This document shows positions 1 through 7,732 of a stretch of 39,816 nucleotides of DNA, piece by piece. The stretch comes from Lewinellaceae bacterium (GTDB lineage Bacteria; Bacteroidota; Bacteroidia; Chitinophagales; Saprospiraceae), in contig JAHEAU010000003.1 in the NCBI GenBank assembly GCA_024642625.1, positions 1-39,816 of the forward strand. Direction: 5' to 3'. The notes beneath the pieces are model-generated. The model worked only from the letters and a program-made list of their open reading frames with translations. It ran no database searches and had not been told where the DNA came from. Every line of letters starts with the position of its first letter. Within the stretch, counting starts at the first letter, position 1. The position numbers were made by a program, and so were the translations under genes.

Positions 1-556
1 TGATGATGTCGGCACGCCCCATCCGGATGTAGTCCATAGCGTTAATCATGGCGTGATTTGATGATGCGCATGCAGAAACAGTTGCATAATTGACCCCACG
101 GAAGCCATATTGTATAGAAATGTGTCCCGCTGCAATATCCGTGATCATTCTTGGAATGAGGAATGGACTAAATCGAGGCGTTCCGGATCCTTTGGAAAAT
201 GTCTCGATTTCTTGCTCCAGGGAAACCAAACCGCCAATACCGGATGCCCATATGACACCAGCCCTGTCTTTATTGATTTTTTCCAGATCCAGCCCGGAAT
301 CGCGCATAGCCTCATCCACAGCCACCATGGCATATTGACAAAACAGGTCCATGCGACGAGCTTCCTTGCGATCCATGCAAACTTCTGGATCGAAATCCTT
401 CAATTCACATGCAAAGTGGGTCTTGAACAATGATGCATCAAAATGGGTAATTGCATTCGCTCCACTTTTGCCGGCCTGTAAGCCTTCATGAAATGCAGAA
501 ACAGAATTACCAATTGGTGTGACGGCTCCGATGCCGGTAATAACCACTCTTCTCAT
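1..556 (-). CDS. fabF: 3-oxoacyl-ACP synthase II (FabF), partial
   Basis: Condensing enzyme of type II fatty acid synthesis, extending acyl-ACP with malonyl-ACP in the cytoplasm. The ORF track misses it because it runs off the window; I read it on the minus strand from the ATG at 556 (MRRVVITGIGAVTPIG, the typical FabF N-terminus). About 185 of the usual ~415 residues are visible, with no stop. The nucleophile region TVSACASSNHA is present, placing the active-site Cys near residue 163 as in other FabF proteins; the catalytic histidines lie beyond the edge. It follows acpP on the same strand, the classic acpP-fabF order, but a terminator-like hairpin separates the two. Paralogous KAS I (FabB) is possible, but the acpP neighbour favours FabF. 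Confidence 0.95.
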   Translation of the reverse strand, partial: MRRVVITGIGAVTPIGNSVSAFHEGLQAGKSGANAITHFDASLFKTHFACELKDFDPEVCMDRKEARRMDLFCQYAMVAVDEAMRDSGLDLEKINKDRAGVIWASGIGGLVSLEQEIETFSKGSGTPRFSPFLIPRMITDIAAGHISIQYGFRGVNYATVSACASSNHAMINAMDYIRMGRADII

Positions 557-570
557 ATGAGATCGCTGTT

Positions 571-619
571 TTTAAATAAAAAAAACCACAAATCAAACGT
601 AGTCCGCCGATTTGTGGTT
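571..619 (-). terminator. Terminator/attenuator between acpP and fabF
   Basis: On the minus strand the 11-bp arm AACCACAAATC (619-609) pairs perfectly with GATTTGTGGTT (594-584) around a 14-base loop. A long T-run follows (complement of the A-run 577-585). This has the form of an intrinsic terminator. It lies after the acpP stop and before the fabF start, both on the minus strand, so partial read-through could make acpP mRNA exceed fabF mRNA. Confidence 0.7.
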
Positions 620-687
620 CGGTACCGGATCGGACGTCAGGTCGCGTTCCAATACAAGGCAACTCTCATAAAGAGATGCCCAACGGT

Positions 688-927
688 TTAGGCCTCAAGA
701 TTTTTCTCGAGATAGCTTACGGCTTGTCCGACAGTTTGGATGTTTTCGGCTTCTTCATCTGGAATGGAGATGTCAAACTCCTTTTCAAACTCCATGATGA
801 GTTCTACCGTATCGAGAGAATCCGCGCCAAGGTCATTTGTGAAGCTGGCCTCAGGGGTCACTTGGGAATCATCGACACCCAGTTTCTCCACGATGATATT
901 CTTTACACGTTCAGCAACGTTAGACAT
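688..927 (-). CDS. acpP: Acyl carrier protein
   Basis: Carries growing acyl chains on a 4'-phosphopantetheine arm for fatty acid and lipid synthesis; cytoplasmic. The 79-residue, acidic, four-helix protein is the usual AcpP length. It contains the DSL attachment motif ([18 protein letters not shown]), where the Ser near residue 37 receives the cofactor. The start [18 protein letters not shown] is typical. It is the first gene of a leftward unit with fabF behind it. Overlapping plus-strand ORFs (676..945, 740..949) are antisense shadows. Confidence 0.98.
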   Translation of the reverse strand: MSNVAERVKNIIVEKLGVDDSQVTPEASFTNDLGADSLDTVELIMEFEKEFDISIPDEEAENIQTVGQAVSYLEKNLEA

Positions 928-1197
928 GGTCAGTCTTTTAAGTGATTAGAAAAGTTGTGCAAAGAAACCAAAAGCACCCCGATTCCCAAAGTATTTCGAA
1001 TTATTTATTCCAATCGGGCTTTATAGCAAATGATGGTTTCAGGCGATCAGTCAACCATATCTTTCGCTGATTAGTTCTTTTTTCCAGATAAAAATTTGAA
1101 ATCTTCTGTTCTTCAACCTCGCTGAGATGGATCAGTTTCATCTTGATCACGGTTGTATCTTTGGCCGTTCATTGTCTTGCAACAACCAACCATTGAC
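928..1197. promoter_or_regulatory. Divergent intergenic region acpP / pyk
   Basis: This 270-base region is the longest gene-free stretch and must hold promoters for acpP (leftward) and pyk (rightward). It contains the inverted repeat CCCGATT (978-984) / AATCGGG (1012-1018) with a 27-base spacer on the acpP side, and a TATCTTTG box on the pyk side (listed separately). I found no perfect TAnnTTTG box for acpP; TACTTTG near 988-994 on the minus strand is one base short. Confidence 0.4.
1156..1163 (+). promoter_or_regulatory. Putative -7 box of pyk (TATCTTTG)
   Basis: Exact match to the Bacteroidota -7 consensus TAnnTTTG. Transcription would start around 1167-1170, giving a leader of about 30 bases before the ATG at 1198. 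No convincing TTTG -33 element stands at the expected 19-21 base spacing. The box overlaps the longer ORF start at 1153 in the track, which argues for the start at 1198. Confidence 0.45.
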
Positions 1198-2631
1198 ATG
1201 CAAATCGTTGATAAACAATTCACCAAGATCGTTGCCACTGTTGGACCAGCTTCGAATTCATACGACGCCCTTAAGGAGTTGGTTCAAGCGGGTGTCAATT
1301 TATTTCGATTGAACTTCTCCCATGGAACGCATGAAGATCATGATCAAGTGATTAGCCATATCCTGAAAATAAATCAGGAATGTAAAACACATGTTGGTAT
1401 TTTGGCCGACCTCCAAGGGCCCAAATTACGGGTCGGATTGATGAAAGGAGAGGGTTTGCCTATTGCTCCCGGTGATGTACTGACCTTTATTCAAGAGGAA
1501 TGTGTGGGTGACAAGAACCGGATTTATATGAGCTATGAAGGCTTTGCAAAAGATGTCATTCCTGGTGAACGAGTCCTTGTCGATGATGGTAAAATTGTTC
1601 TGGAAGTCCAGGAGACGAATGGCGTTGATCAGGTTAAACTAAAGGTCCTATTTGGGGGCACTCTGAAATCAAACAAAGGCGTCAATCTGCCTGATACTGT
1701 CGTCACACTGCCAAGCCTGACGATGAAAGACAAATCTGACCTGGAGTTTATCCTGACAAAACCAGTCAACTGGATCGCCTTGTCTTTTGTCCGATCACCT
1801 GAGGATCTAATTGACCTGAGAGAACGAATTGAAGCCCAAAATCATCCGGCAAAGATTATTGCCAAGATTGAAAAACCTGAGGCGATCAAGGAAATTGACC
1901 AGATTATCCGCCAGAGTAATGGGATCATGATTGCCAGGGGTGATCTTGCCGTTGAGGTGCCGATGGAACGATTGCCGATTATGCAGAAAGACATTATCAA
2001 TCTTTGCATTCAATGGGCCAGACCAGTTATCGTCGCCACCCAAATGATGGAAAGTATGATCACCAATCCAACTCCAACAAGGGCAGAAATCACTGATGTA
2101 GCCAATGCCGTCCTCGATGGAGCCGATGCACTCATGTTAAGCGGAGAAACAGCCGTTGGAATGCACCCGACCAAGGTGATCAATGCCATGAACGCCATTA
2201 TTACTGAAGTTGAAAAACGATACAGCATCCAGGGCAGAAGACCCTTTCCCTCACCAAAGTCTTCCACCTTTCTTTCGGATGCAGTTTGTTTTAACGCCGC
2301 CAAACTGGCAGAAGAAGTCGGGGCCAAGGCTATTGTCGGCATGACAACGTCAGGATATACCGCATTCAAAGTATCCAGCTATCGACCGGCATGCAAGATT
2401 TATATCTTTTCCGAGCAAGCCATGATGCTGGCGACCCTCAACCTTGTTTGGGGAGTCCACTGTTACTATTATGACAAGTTTACTACCACTGACGAAACCA
2501 TCAACGATTCAATGGCCATACTCAAGGAGAATGGCCGCGTGAAAGAAGGTGATGTGATTATCAATACTGCCAGTATGCCTTTGCATGCCCGTTTCACAAC
2601 AAATATGCTCAAGGTTTCCGTAGTTGAATGA
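1198..2631 (+). CDS. pyk: Pyruvate kinase
   Basis: Last step of glycolysis: phosphoenolpyruvate + ADP to pyruvate + ATP, cytoplasmic. I trimmed the track ORF to the ATG at 1198, giving 477 residues, the normal length; MQIVDKQFTKIVATVGPAS then aligns with the usual N-terminus and the extra 15 residues in the track overlap the putative promoter. Visible hallmarks are the substrate loop NFSHGTHEDH, the active-site signature IAKIEKPEAIKEID with its catalytic lysine, the metal-binding IARGDLAVEVP, and MITNPTPTRAEITDVANAVLDG. The C-terminal domain (about 350-477) is complete. It appears monocistronic, facing away from acpP. Confidence 0.96.
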   Translation: MQIVDKQFTKIVATVGPASNSYDALKELVQAGVNLFRLNFSHGTHEDHDQVISHILKINQECKTHVGILADLQGPKLRVGLMKGEGLPIAPGDVLTFIQEECVGDKNRIYMSYEGFAKDVIPGERVLVDDGKIVLEVQETNGVDQVKLKVLFGGTLKSNKGVNLPDTVVTLPSLTMKDKSDLEFILTKPVNWIALSFVRSPEDLIDLRERIEAQNHPAKIIAKIEKPEAIKEIDQIIRQSNGIMIARGDLAVEVPMERLPIMQKDIINLCIQWARPVIVATQMMESMITNPTPTRAEITDVANAVLDGADALMLSGETAVGMHPTKVINAMNAIITEVEKRYSIQGRRPFPSPKSSTFLSDAVCFNAAKLAEEVGAKAIVGMTTSGYTAFKVSSYRPACKIYIFSEQAMMLATLNLVWGVHCYYYDKFTTTDETINDSMAILKENGRVKEGDVIINTASMPLHARFTTNMLKVSVVE

Positions 2632-2639
2632 ACCAGTTT

Positions 2640-2662
2640 TACCACCTTTGGTACGAATTTTT
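2640..2662 (+). terminator. Weak terminator-like hairpin after pyk
   Basis: TACCA (2640-2644) and TGGTA (2649-2653) form a 5-bp stem with a 4-base loop, followed by CGAATTTTT. Only eight bases separate it from the pyk stop. The stem is short, so termination is uncertain. Confidence 0.3.
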
Positions 2663-2704
2663 CATCCGTGACGTTATCTTTTTCTACTCATCGGGTGTTT
2701 CTCT

Positions 2705-4420
2705 ATGTCTACACAAATGATTCATTTCCTGACTCGTATTTCACTTTTTATTACAATCCAATTCATGGTCATTGGATTATCGACTGCTCAGAATGCGCGC
2801 ATTCCAGAGAAAGAATTGGAGACTCAATCTGCATTTATTGACGCCAATCGGGAGTTGATCCTTGGGAATCTGGATAAAGCGGAAAGTCTTTATCGAGACC
2901 TTTTGCGCAAACAACCTGAAAATCACGCAGTCGGTTATGCGCTCGCTCAACTGCTCATGGCCAGGGAAGATTATGCCAGTGCCTTGACAGAAATACGAAA
3001 TGCAAAGAAAATCCAACCCACAAACATATGGTATGCGATTCTAGAAGCAGATATTTTGGAACATACCGGAAAATATACAGACGCAGCACTTGTGTACAAA
3101 AAGCTTGTTGCCACTAATCCAAAGGAATCCTATTATTATCAGCAATGGGCTTTCTATTTGGTGAAGGCGGGTGATGCCAAAAGTGCCATTCAGGTTTTTG
3201 ACTTGCACGAGAAAGAATTGGGTTTCCAGGAAGAGAATTCCCAAAAAAAATATATGCTTCTCCGAGGGATCGGAAAAATGGAGGAAGCTGCAGCTGTTCT
3301 CGAGCATGTGATGGACAACCAGCCTTGGAATCTCGGCGTGATGTACACACTGGCTGACTTTTATGAAGAGAATGGCGCGGTTAACCTGGCGAAGTCGGTT
3401 TATTCCAGGATACTTGCCAAGCATCCAGGTGAATCAGAAGCTCAGTTGGCTTTGGTTCGGCTTGAGAATTCTCAAAGCGCTTCTGGTCCATTGGCTTCGT
3501 TATCGCTCATTTTCCAGGACAAGCAGGCGAATCTGGATGATAAAATTGTTGCGATCATCCCGCATATCCAGGCGTTTGCAGACAGCCGTGACCCGGAGTT
3601 GGGAAGTGCACTTGATTCACTTGCAATCATCCTTGATCAAACGCATCCTGAGCAGGCCAAAGTAGCCAGTATCCAGGGCGATCTTGCATTTTATCGGGGC
3701 GATTATACCAAGGCTATTGCCGCATACCAACTTGCATTGGAACGTGAACGGACAATAGTTGTGATTTGGGATCAACTTTTACAAGCCACAAGTGCATCCA
3801 ACAAGTTTAGGGACCAAGTTCGGTATGCAGAACAAGCTTTGGATGTTTTCCCAAATCAGGGACGAATCCACTTTTTTCTTGCTGAAGGCTTGCTTGAGAC
3901 TGGACATACCAAAGAGGCACTTGACGAAATCAATTTAGCACGATTGATGGCCAGAAAAGATGGTTATCTGCTCTATCATCTGGCTATTCTGGAAGGCCGT
4001 TCTCATGCCAAGGCAGGACAAATGGATGCCGCTCTCCAGGCATATGACCAGGCTTTATCTTTGAATAATAACGGACCTGAAGCACTGGCATATAGAAGTC
4101 TTAGTCAATCCGATCTAAAAGCTCGCTGCATGGATGCAGAGATTGCAAATCAGGGCGCATCTCAATTGAGTATCGTGTCCGTTGCGCTGGCTTCGTGTGC
4201 CTTTCTTCAAAATGACTTTGTCCGGGCAACAAATTTATTGGAGCCGCTCATTGGTCGTTTGGCTTATCCCCACCCCGATTGGGTTGAACTTTTAGGGGAT
4301 TGCTATTCGGTTTCTGGAAAGGCAGATCTCGCCCTTTTTAATTGGAAGCGAGCCAGAGAACTCGGCTGCACATCACCTTCACTTTCTCGTAAAATTGAGA
4401 ATCATCGATATGAGGAATAA
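2705..4420 (+). CDS. Secreted tetratricopeptide-repeat protein
   Basis: The 571-residue protein has an N-terminal signal peptide (hydrophobic stretch within about residues 5-28, ending STAQNA), so it is exported to the periplasm or outer membrane. The rest is consecutive TPR helices, for example residues 47-150 (NLDKAESLYRDLLRKQPENH, then YASALTEIRNAKKIQPTN) and again from about 320 to 560. Such arrays are scaffolds for protein-protein contacts; no catalytic domain is visible. The next gene (DUF4292-type lipoprotein) starts inside its 3' end, so the two are translationally coupled, and an EnvC-like protein follows. This TPR/DUF4292/LytM trio recurs in Bacteroidota as far as I recall. The partner is not deducible. 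Start ATG 2705; 2717 (MIHFL) is also possible. Confidence 0.85.
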   Translation: MSTQMIHFLTRISLFITIQFMVIGLSTAQNARIPEKELETQSAFIDANRELILGNLDKAESLYRDLLRKQPENHAVGYALAQLLMAREDYASALTEIRNAKKIQPTNIWYAILEADILEHTGKYTDAALVYKKLVATNPKESYYYQQWAFYLVKAGDAKSAIQVFDLHEKELGFQEENSQKKYMLLRGIGKMEEAAAVLEHVMDNQPWNLGVMYTLADFYEENGAVNLAKSVYSRILAKHPGESEAQLALVRLENSQSASGPLASLSLIFQDKQANLDDKIVAIIPHIQAFADSRDPELGSALDSLAIILDQTHPEQAKVASIQGDLAFYRGDYTKAIAAYQLALERERTIVVIWDQLLQATSASNKFRDQVRYAEQALDVFPNQGRIHFFLAEGLLETGHTKEALDEINLARLMARKDGYLLYHLAILEGRSHAKAGQMDAALQAYDQALSLNNNGPEALAYRSLSQSDLKARCMDAEIANQGASQLSIVSVALASCAFLQNDFVRATNLLEPLIGRLAYPHPDWVELLGDCYSVSGKADLALFNWKRARELGCTSPSLSRKIENHRYEE

Positions 4421-5171
4421 CCTGAATCAATTCCTTTTCCTGGTTCTGCTATTGATCGGATTGATCCAGGCTTGCCATCCGAAAGCTGCACCTCTGCTTG
4501 AACGTGTCGAACGAACTGACCTTCGGTCTTATCTGAACCAGGGACCCTATGCCTGGGAGTGGTTCTCTTGCACAGGGCAGATCGATATGAAGTCGTCCAT
4601 GTTTACTGGCTCAGGTCAATACACCTTACGAATGCAAAAGGATAGTTTGCTATGGGCTGTTGTTCGATTTATGGGCATGGAAGTGGCCCGGATCCAGGCA
4701 GATCAAGACTCCATGGTTGTGTTGAATAGATTTGAGCGAAAAGTTGATGTGTATTCCTGGAAGGCAATTAGTGATAAAACGGGATATCCTGCTTCCCTTT
4801 CCACCTTACAAAGGACCGTACTCGGATGGTTGCCACTCGTAACCGAGTCCCTTCAATTGGTCAAAACGACAAATGAGGGAGTAGAGGTTATGGGTAAAGA
4901 AGGGATGATTCAATTAACAGCAATTCTTGCCGAGCCTGATTTGATTCCATCTGCATGTCTTTATCGCGATTTGACAACTGGCTTGTCTGCCGAAGGCGCT
5001 CAAATCGTAAATAATGGCCCGAACACCCTGCCGGTGCCAGGTGAACGATCTTGGGATATGCGGTCAGATGAAAAGTCCCGCTTATTTTTACGTATTCAAG
5101 TCAATGATCCTGATCTCGCCGGCCCCCTTCAATTCCCATTTGACATTCCTGAGCGGTATGCGCGTCAGTAG
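4410..5171 (+). CDS. DUF4292-type outer-membrane lipoprotein
   Basis: The 253-residue predicted lipoprotein begins MRNNLNQFLFLVLLLIGLIQAC, with the lipobox LIQAC placing the lipidated Cys at residue 22. The ATG at 4410 is preferred over the TTG at 4395 in the track because it puts the signal peptide at the N-terminus. It overlaps the TPR gene by 11 bases. The body (STMKSSMFTGSGQYTLRM-like strands, then VVRFMGMEVARIQADQDSMV) resembles DUF4292 proteins, which I take to be half-barrel lipoproteins related to LolB/LolA; this family call is from memory of the pattern. The function is unknown, with binding of a lipid-like ligand at the envelope as an inference. Confidence 0.75.
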   Translation: MRNNLNQFLFLVLLLIGLIQACHPKAAPLLERVERTDLRSYLNQGPYAWEWFSCTGQIDMKSSMFTGSGQYTLRMQKDSLLWAVVRFMGMEVARIQADQDSMVVLNRFERKVDVYSWKAISDKTGYPASLSTLQRTVLGWLPLVTESLQLVKTTNEGVEVMGKEGMIQLTAILAEPDLIPSACLYRDLTTGLSAEGAQIVNNGPNTLPVPGERSWDMRSDEKSRLFLRIQVNDPDLAGPLQFPFDIPERYARQ

Positions 5172-6405
5172 TGTTTGTCTTCTCATTTTGCTGAGTGGTG
5201 GCTTATTTGGCCAAACTAGTAAACAATTGAAGGAAAAACGGGAAGATCTGCTCAGGGAAATCCAATTGACGGGTAAAGCACTGGCCAATGTCCGAAGCCA
5301 GGAAAAACAAACACTGGATGAATTGTTGCTCCTGGAAGAACAGGTAGCTGGACGGGAGAAGGCAATTACTTTGATCGCCCTTGAGTTGAAGACTGTGGAC
5401 AACGAGCTGGTTCAACTTGATGAAGATGCCAGCCGATCAAATCAGGCAAAGAATACTGCTTTGAGGACATACAGACGATTAGCTCGGTATCGGTTGTACT
5501 ACAGGTTATCCGAGATATCCCCCATCTTGTATTTGTTGGCATCGCCCTATTGGAATGTCGCCTTCCACAGGATGTTTCTTTTCGACAGGTTGGCTTTGCG
5601 ATGCCGTGAGGCGGCGCGAACTTACCGTGATGAAGAACGTCAGGTGGTTAAAATTCGTAAAGAACAGCAATCCCATAAGGATGAATTGAATGAATTGCTT
5701 AGGCTGGAATCAAATCAAAAGAAACAGGTCCTTCTCGAAAGTCAGGAACGAAATAATTTATTGAACAAGCTTCAGAGTGATCAAAAGTCCCTTCAGGAAC
5801 AGCATGACAAGATGTTAAGTGAGCGATTGAAATTGGAGGAGGCCATTGCGGATTTGATAAGAAAGGAGATTGCTGCTGAAGAGGCTAAGGCAAGAGCGAA
5901 GGCTAGTGAAAAGAAACGAACGACATCATCACCTGCTAAATCGGCCAAAAAAGAAGCGATAGATGCTCCGGAAGCTGTCAAATTATCAGGAGATTTTACT
6001 CGACAAAAAGGGAACCTGGGTTGGCCTGTGGCTAAAGGAGCTATTGTTCGACCTTTTGGGCCACAACAACATTCGAGCCTGCCTCGTGTTCGAATTAATA
6101 ATACAGGTATTGACTTTCGAACAGTTGATGGTGCTCAAGTTATGGCAGTTTTTTCAGGCGTCATCAGTGGCATCCAGTGGGTGCCGGGGTATGCCAATAC
6201 AATGATTATTCGCCATGGCCAATATTATTCCGTGTACTCCAACATGGAAACAGTGATCGGTAAAAAGGGCGACAAAGTTGAAGCAGGTACCGTTGTGGGT
6301 TCTGCAGCACAGAACCCTATCAGTGGTACAGCTGAAATCCATTTTGAAATCTGGAAAGGAAAGAATCGTGAAAATCCTTCCCTTTGGTTACGAAAACAGA
6401 AATAG
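5158..6405 (+). CDS. EnvC-like murein hydrolase activator (degenerate LytM/M23)
   Basis: The 415-residue periplasmic protein starts at the ATG at 5158 (MRVSSVCLLILLSGGLFGQ, a signal peptide) and overlaps the lipoprotein gene by 14 bases. Residues about 20-120 and 150-270 are long charged heptad-like coils (SKQLKEKREDLLREIQLTG and similar), then an Ala/Lys-rich linker, then a LytM domain at about 300-412. The zinc ligands are largely lost: NNTGIDF has Asn where His is expected, YSNME replaces the usual YxHL, and AEIHFE keeps only one His of HxH. That pattern matches EnvC/NlpD-type proteins that activate amidases rather than cleave peptidoglycan. A role in cell separation is inferred. The coil plus degenerate LytM layout supports the call well. 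Confidence 0.88.
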   Translation: MRVSSVCLLILLSGGLFGQTSKQLKEKREDLLREIQLTGKALANVRSQEKQTLDELLLLEEQVAGREKAITLIALELKTVDNELVQLDEDASRSNQAKNTALRTYRRLARYRLYYRLSEISPILYLLASPYWNVAFHRMFLFDRLALRCREAARTYRDEERQVVKIRKEQQSHKDELNELLRLESNQKKQVLLESQERNNLLNKLQSDQKSLQEQHDKMLSERLKLEEAIADLIRKEIAAEEAKARAKASEKKRTTSSPAKSAKKEAIDAPEAVKLSGDFTRQKGNLGWPVAKGAIVRPFGPQQHSSLPRVRINNTGIDFRTVDGAQVMAVFSGVISGIQWVPGYANTMIIRHGQYYSVYSNMETVIGKKGDKVEAGTVVGSAAQNPISGTAEIHFEIWKGKNRENPSLWLRKQK

Positions 6406-6410
6406 ATCAT

Positions 6411-7628
6411 ATGATGTCAGGTACAGGATGGAATGTGGGCGCGACGACCAAGGGTCTCGCTTCTCTGGAACGGGAGAAGGCCGTCCTGGTCGGCGTGATT
6501 ACATCCATGCAATCAGAAGCTCAGGTTAATGAATATTTGGACGAATTGGAATTCCTGGCAGATACAGCTGGTGCGACAACAATGCGTCGATACACTCAAA
6601 AGCTTCCTCAGCCCGACAGCCGGACCTTCATCGGCAAAGGGAAGCTTGAAGAAATAGCTGAATATGTTGAACTTAAAGAAATCGATCTAGTCATATTCGA
6701 TGACGATCTGACTGGGAAGCAGGTCAACTTACTTGAAACGGCTCTGAAAGTAAAAATTGTTGATCGAAGCACACTAATCCTGGACATTTTTGCAAACCGG
6801 GCGCAAACCGCACAGGCTAAAACACAAGTGGAGTTGGCCCAAATGCAATACCTGTTGCCCCGACTGCGTGGACTGTGGACCCACTTGGAGAGACAACGAG
6901 GAGGTATCGGGATGCGTGGACCTGGAGAAAAGGAGATCGAGACGGATCGCCGGATCGTCAGGGATAAGATTTCTCTTCTTAAGAAGGATCTTGAAAAAAT
7001 TGAGCGGCAAAACCAGACTCAACGCAAGAATAGAGGTGCAATGGTGCGTGTTGCGCTGGTAGGGTACACCAATGTCGGCAAGTCAACGTTGATGAATCTG
7101 TTGAGTAAATCAGAGGTCTTTGCTGAGAATAAGTTGTTCGCGACATTGGATACGACCGTACGAAAGGTTGTTTGGGATGCTATGCCATTTCTCTTGTCAG
7201 ATACAGTCGGCTTTATTCGAAAATTGCCTCACCATCTGGTGGAGAGTTTCAAGTCAACCCTGGATGAGGTACGCGAGAGCGATTTGCTGATCCATGTCAT
7301 CGATATTGCTCATCCCCAATATGAAGATCAACTGAAAACCGTTACCCAAACTCTGAATGAATTGAAGGTTGGAGAAAAGGATATCTACTATGTATTCAAT
7401 AAACTGGATGCATATCGTGATACTTATTTCGATGAGCGTTTGGAGGAAGAAACTAAGGATGAAATCGAATCTGAGTTGCTCCAGTCACTAATCAGTCAGC
7501 ATGGTGATCGTATCGCATTGGTTTCAGCAACTACAGGGGAGGGAATCAATGAACTTCGCGAAAGATTGGCAAAGGAAATTAAAGAGATTTATCGTATTCG
7601 TTACCCATATCAGGTCAAGCATTGGTGA
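6411..7628 (+). CDS. hflX: Ribosome-associated GTPase HflX
   Basis: HflX GTPases bind the 50S subunit and split or rescue stalled ribosomes. The 405-residue product has the HflX N-terminal domain (TFIGKGKLEEIAEYV, then LNQ-like VNLLETALKVKIVDRSTLILDIF), a coiled linker with the glycine-rich GGIGMRGPGEKEIETDRR, and a G domain from about residue 210: G1 GYTNVGKST, G3 DTVGFIRKLPHHL, G4 NKLD, and a SATTGEG G5 element. The track start at 6384 lies inside the upstream gene; I prefer ATG 6411, five bases after that stop, with 6414 as an alternative. Co-directional with the envelope trio, possibly by read-through. Confidence 0.95.
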   Translation: MMSGTGWNVGATTKGLASLEREKAVLVGVITSMQSEAQVNEYLDELEFLADTAGATTMRRYTQKLPQPDSRTFIGKGKLEEIAEYVELKEIDLVIFDDDLTGKQVNLLETALKVKIVDRSTLILDIFANRAQTAQAKTQVELAQMQYLLPRLRGLWTHLERQRGGIGMRGPGEKEIETDRRIVRDKISLLKKDLEKIERQNQTQRKNRGAMVRVALVGYTNVGKSTLMNLLSKSEVFAENKLFATLDTTVRKVVWDAMPFLLSDTVGFIRKLPHHLVESFKSTLDEVRESDLLIHVIDIAHPQYEDQLKTVTQTLNELKVGEKDIYYVFNKLDAYRDTYFDERLEEETKDEIESELLQSLISQHGDRIALVSATTGEGINELRERLAKEIKEIYRIRYPYQVKHW

Positions 7629-7732
7629 GCCAAGATGCTTGAACTTATGATGATCCTTGGCATTGAAGGCTGATCCTCGTTTGATTGGAAGTCACCTGTC
7701 GTTCTTTGTTCGCACTTCCTTATGTTTGTTCA

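Noticed and set aside
676-945. Plus-strand ORFs of 89 and 69 residues over acpP
   Set aside because: Antisense to a certain acpP gene; no protein-family character.
1153-1197. Longer start for pyk
   Set aside because: Overlaps a TATCTTTG promoter box and adds residues not found in pyruvate kinases.
2010-2369. Minus-strand ORF of 119 residues
   Set aside because: Lies wholly inside pyk on the opposite strand; composition is a mirror of conserved pyk codons.
3041-3424. Minus-strand ORFs of 127 and 78 residues
   Set aside because: Shadows of the TPR gene; Cys/Phe-rich antisense composition.
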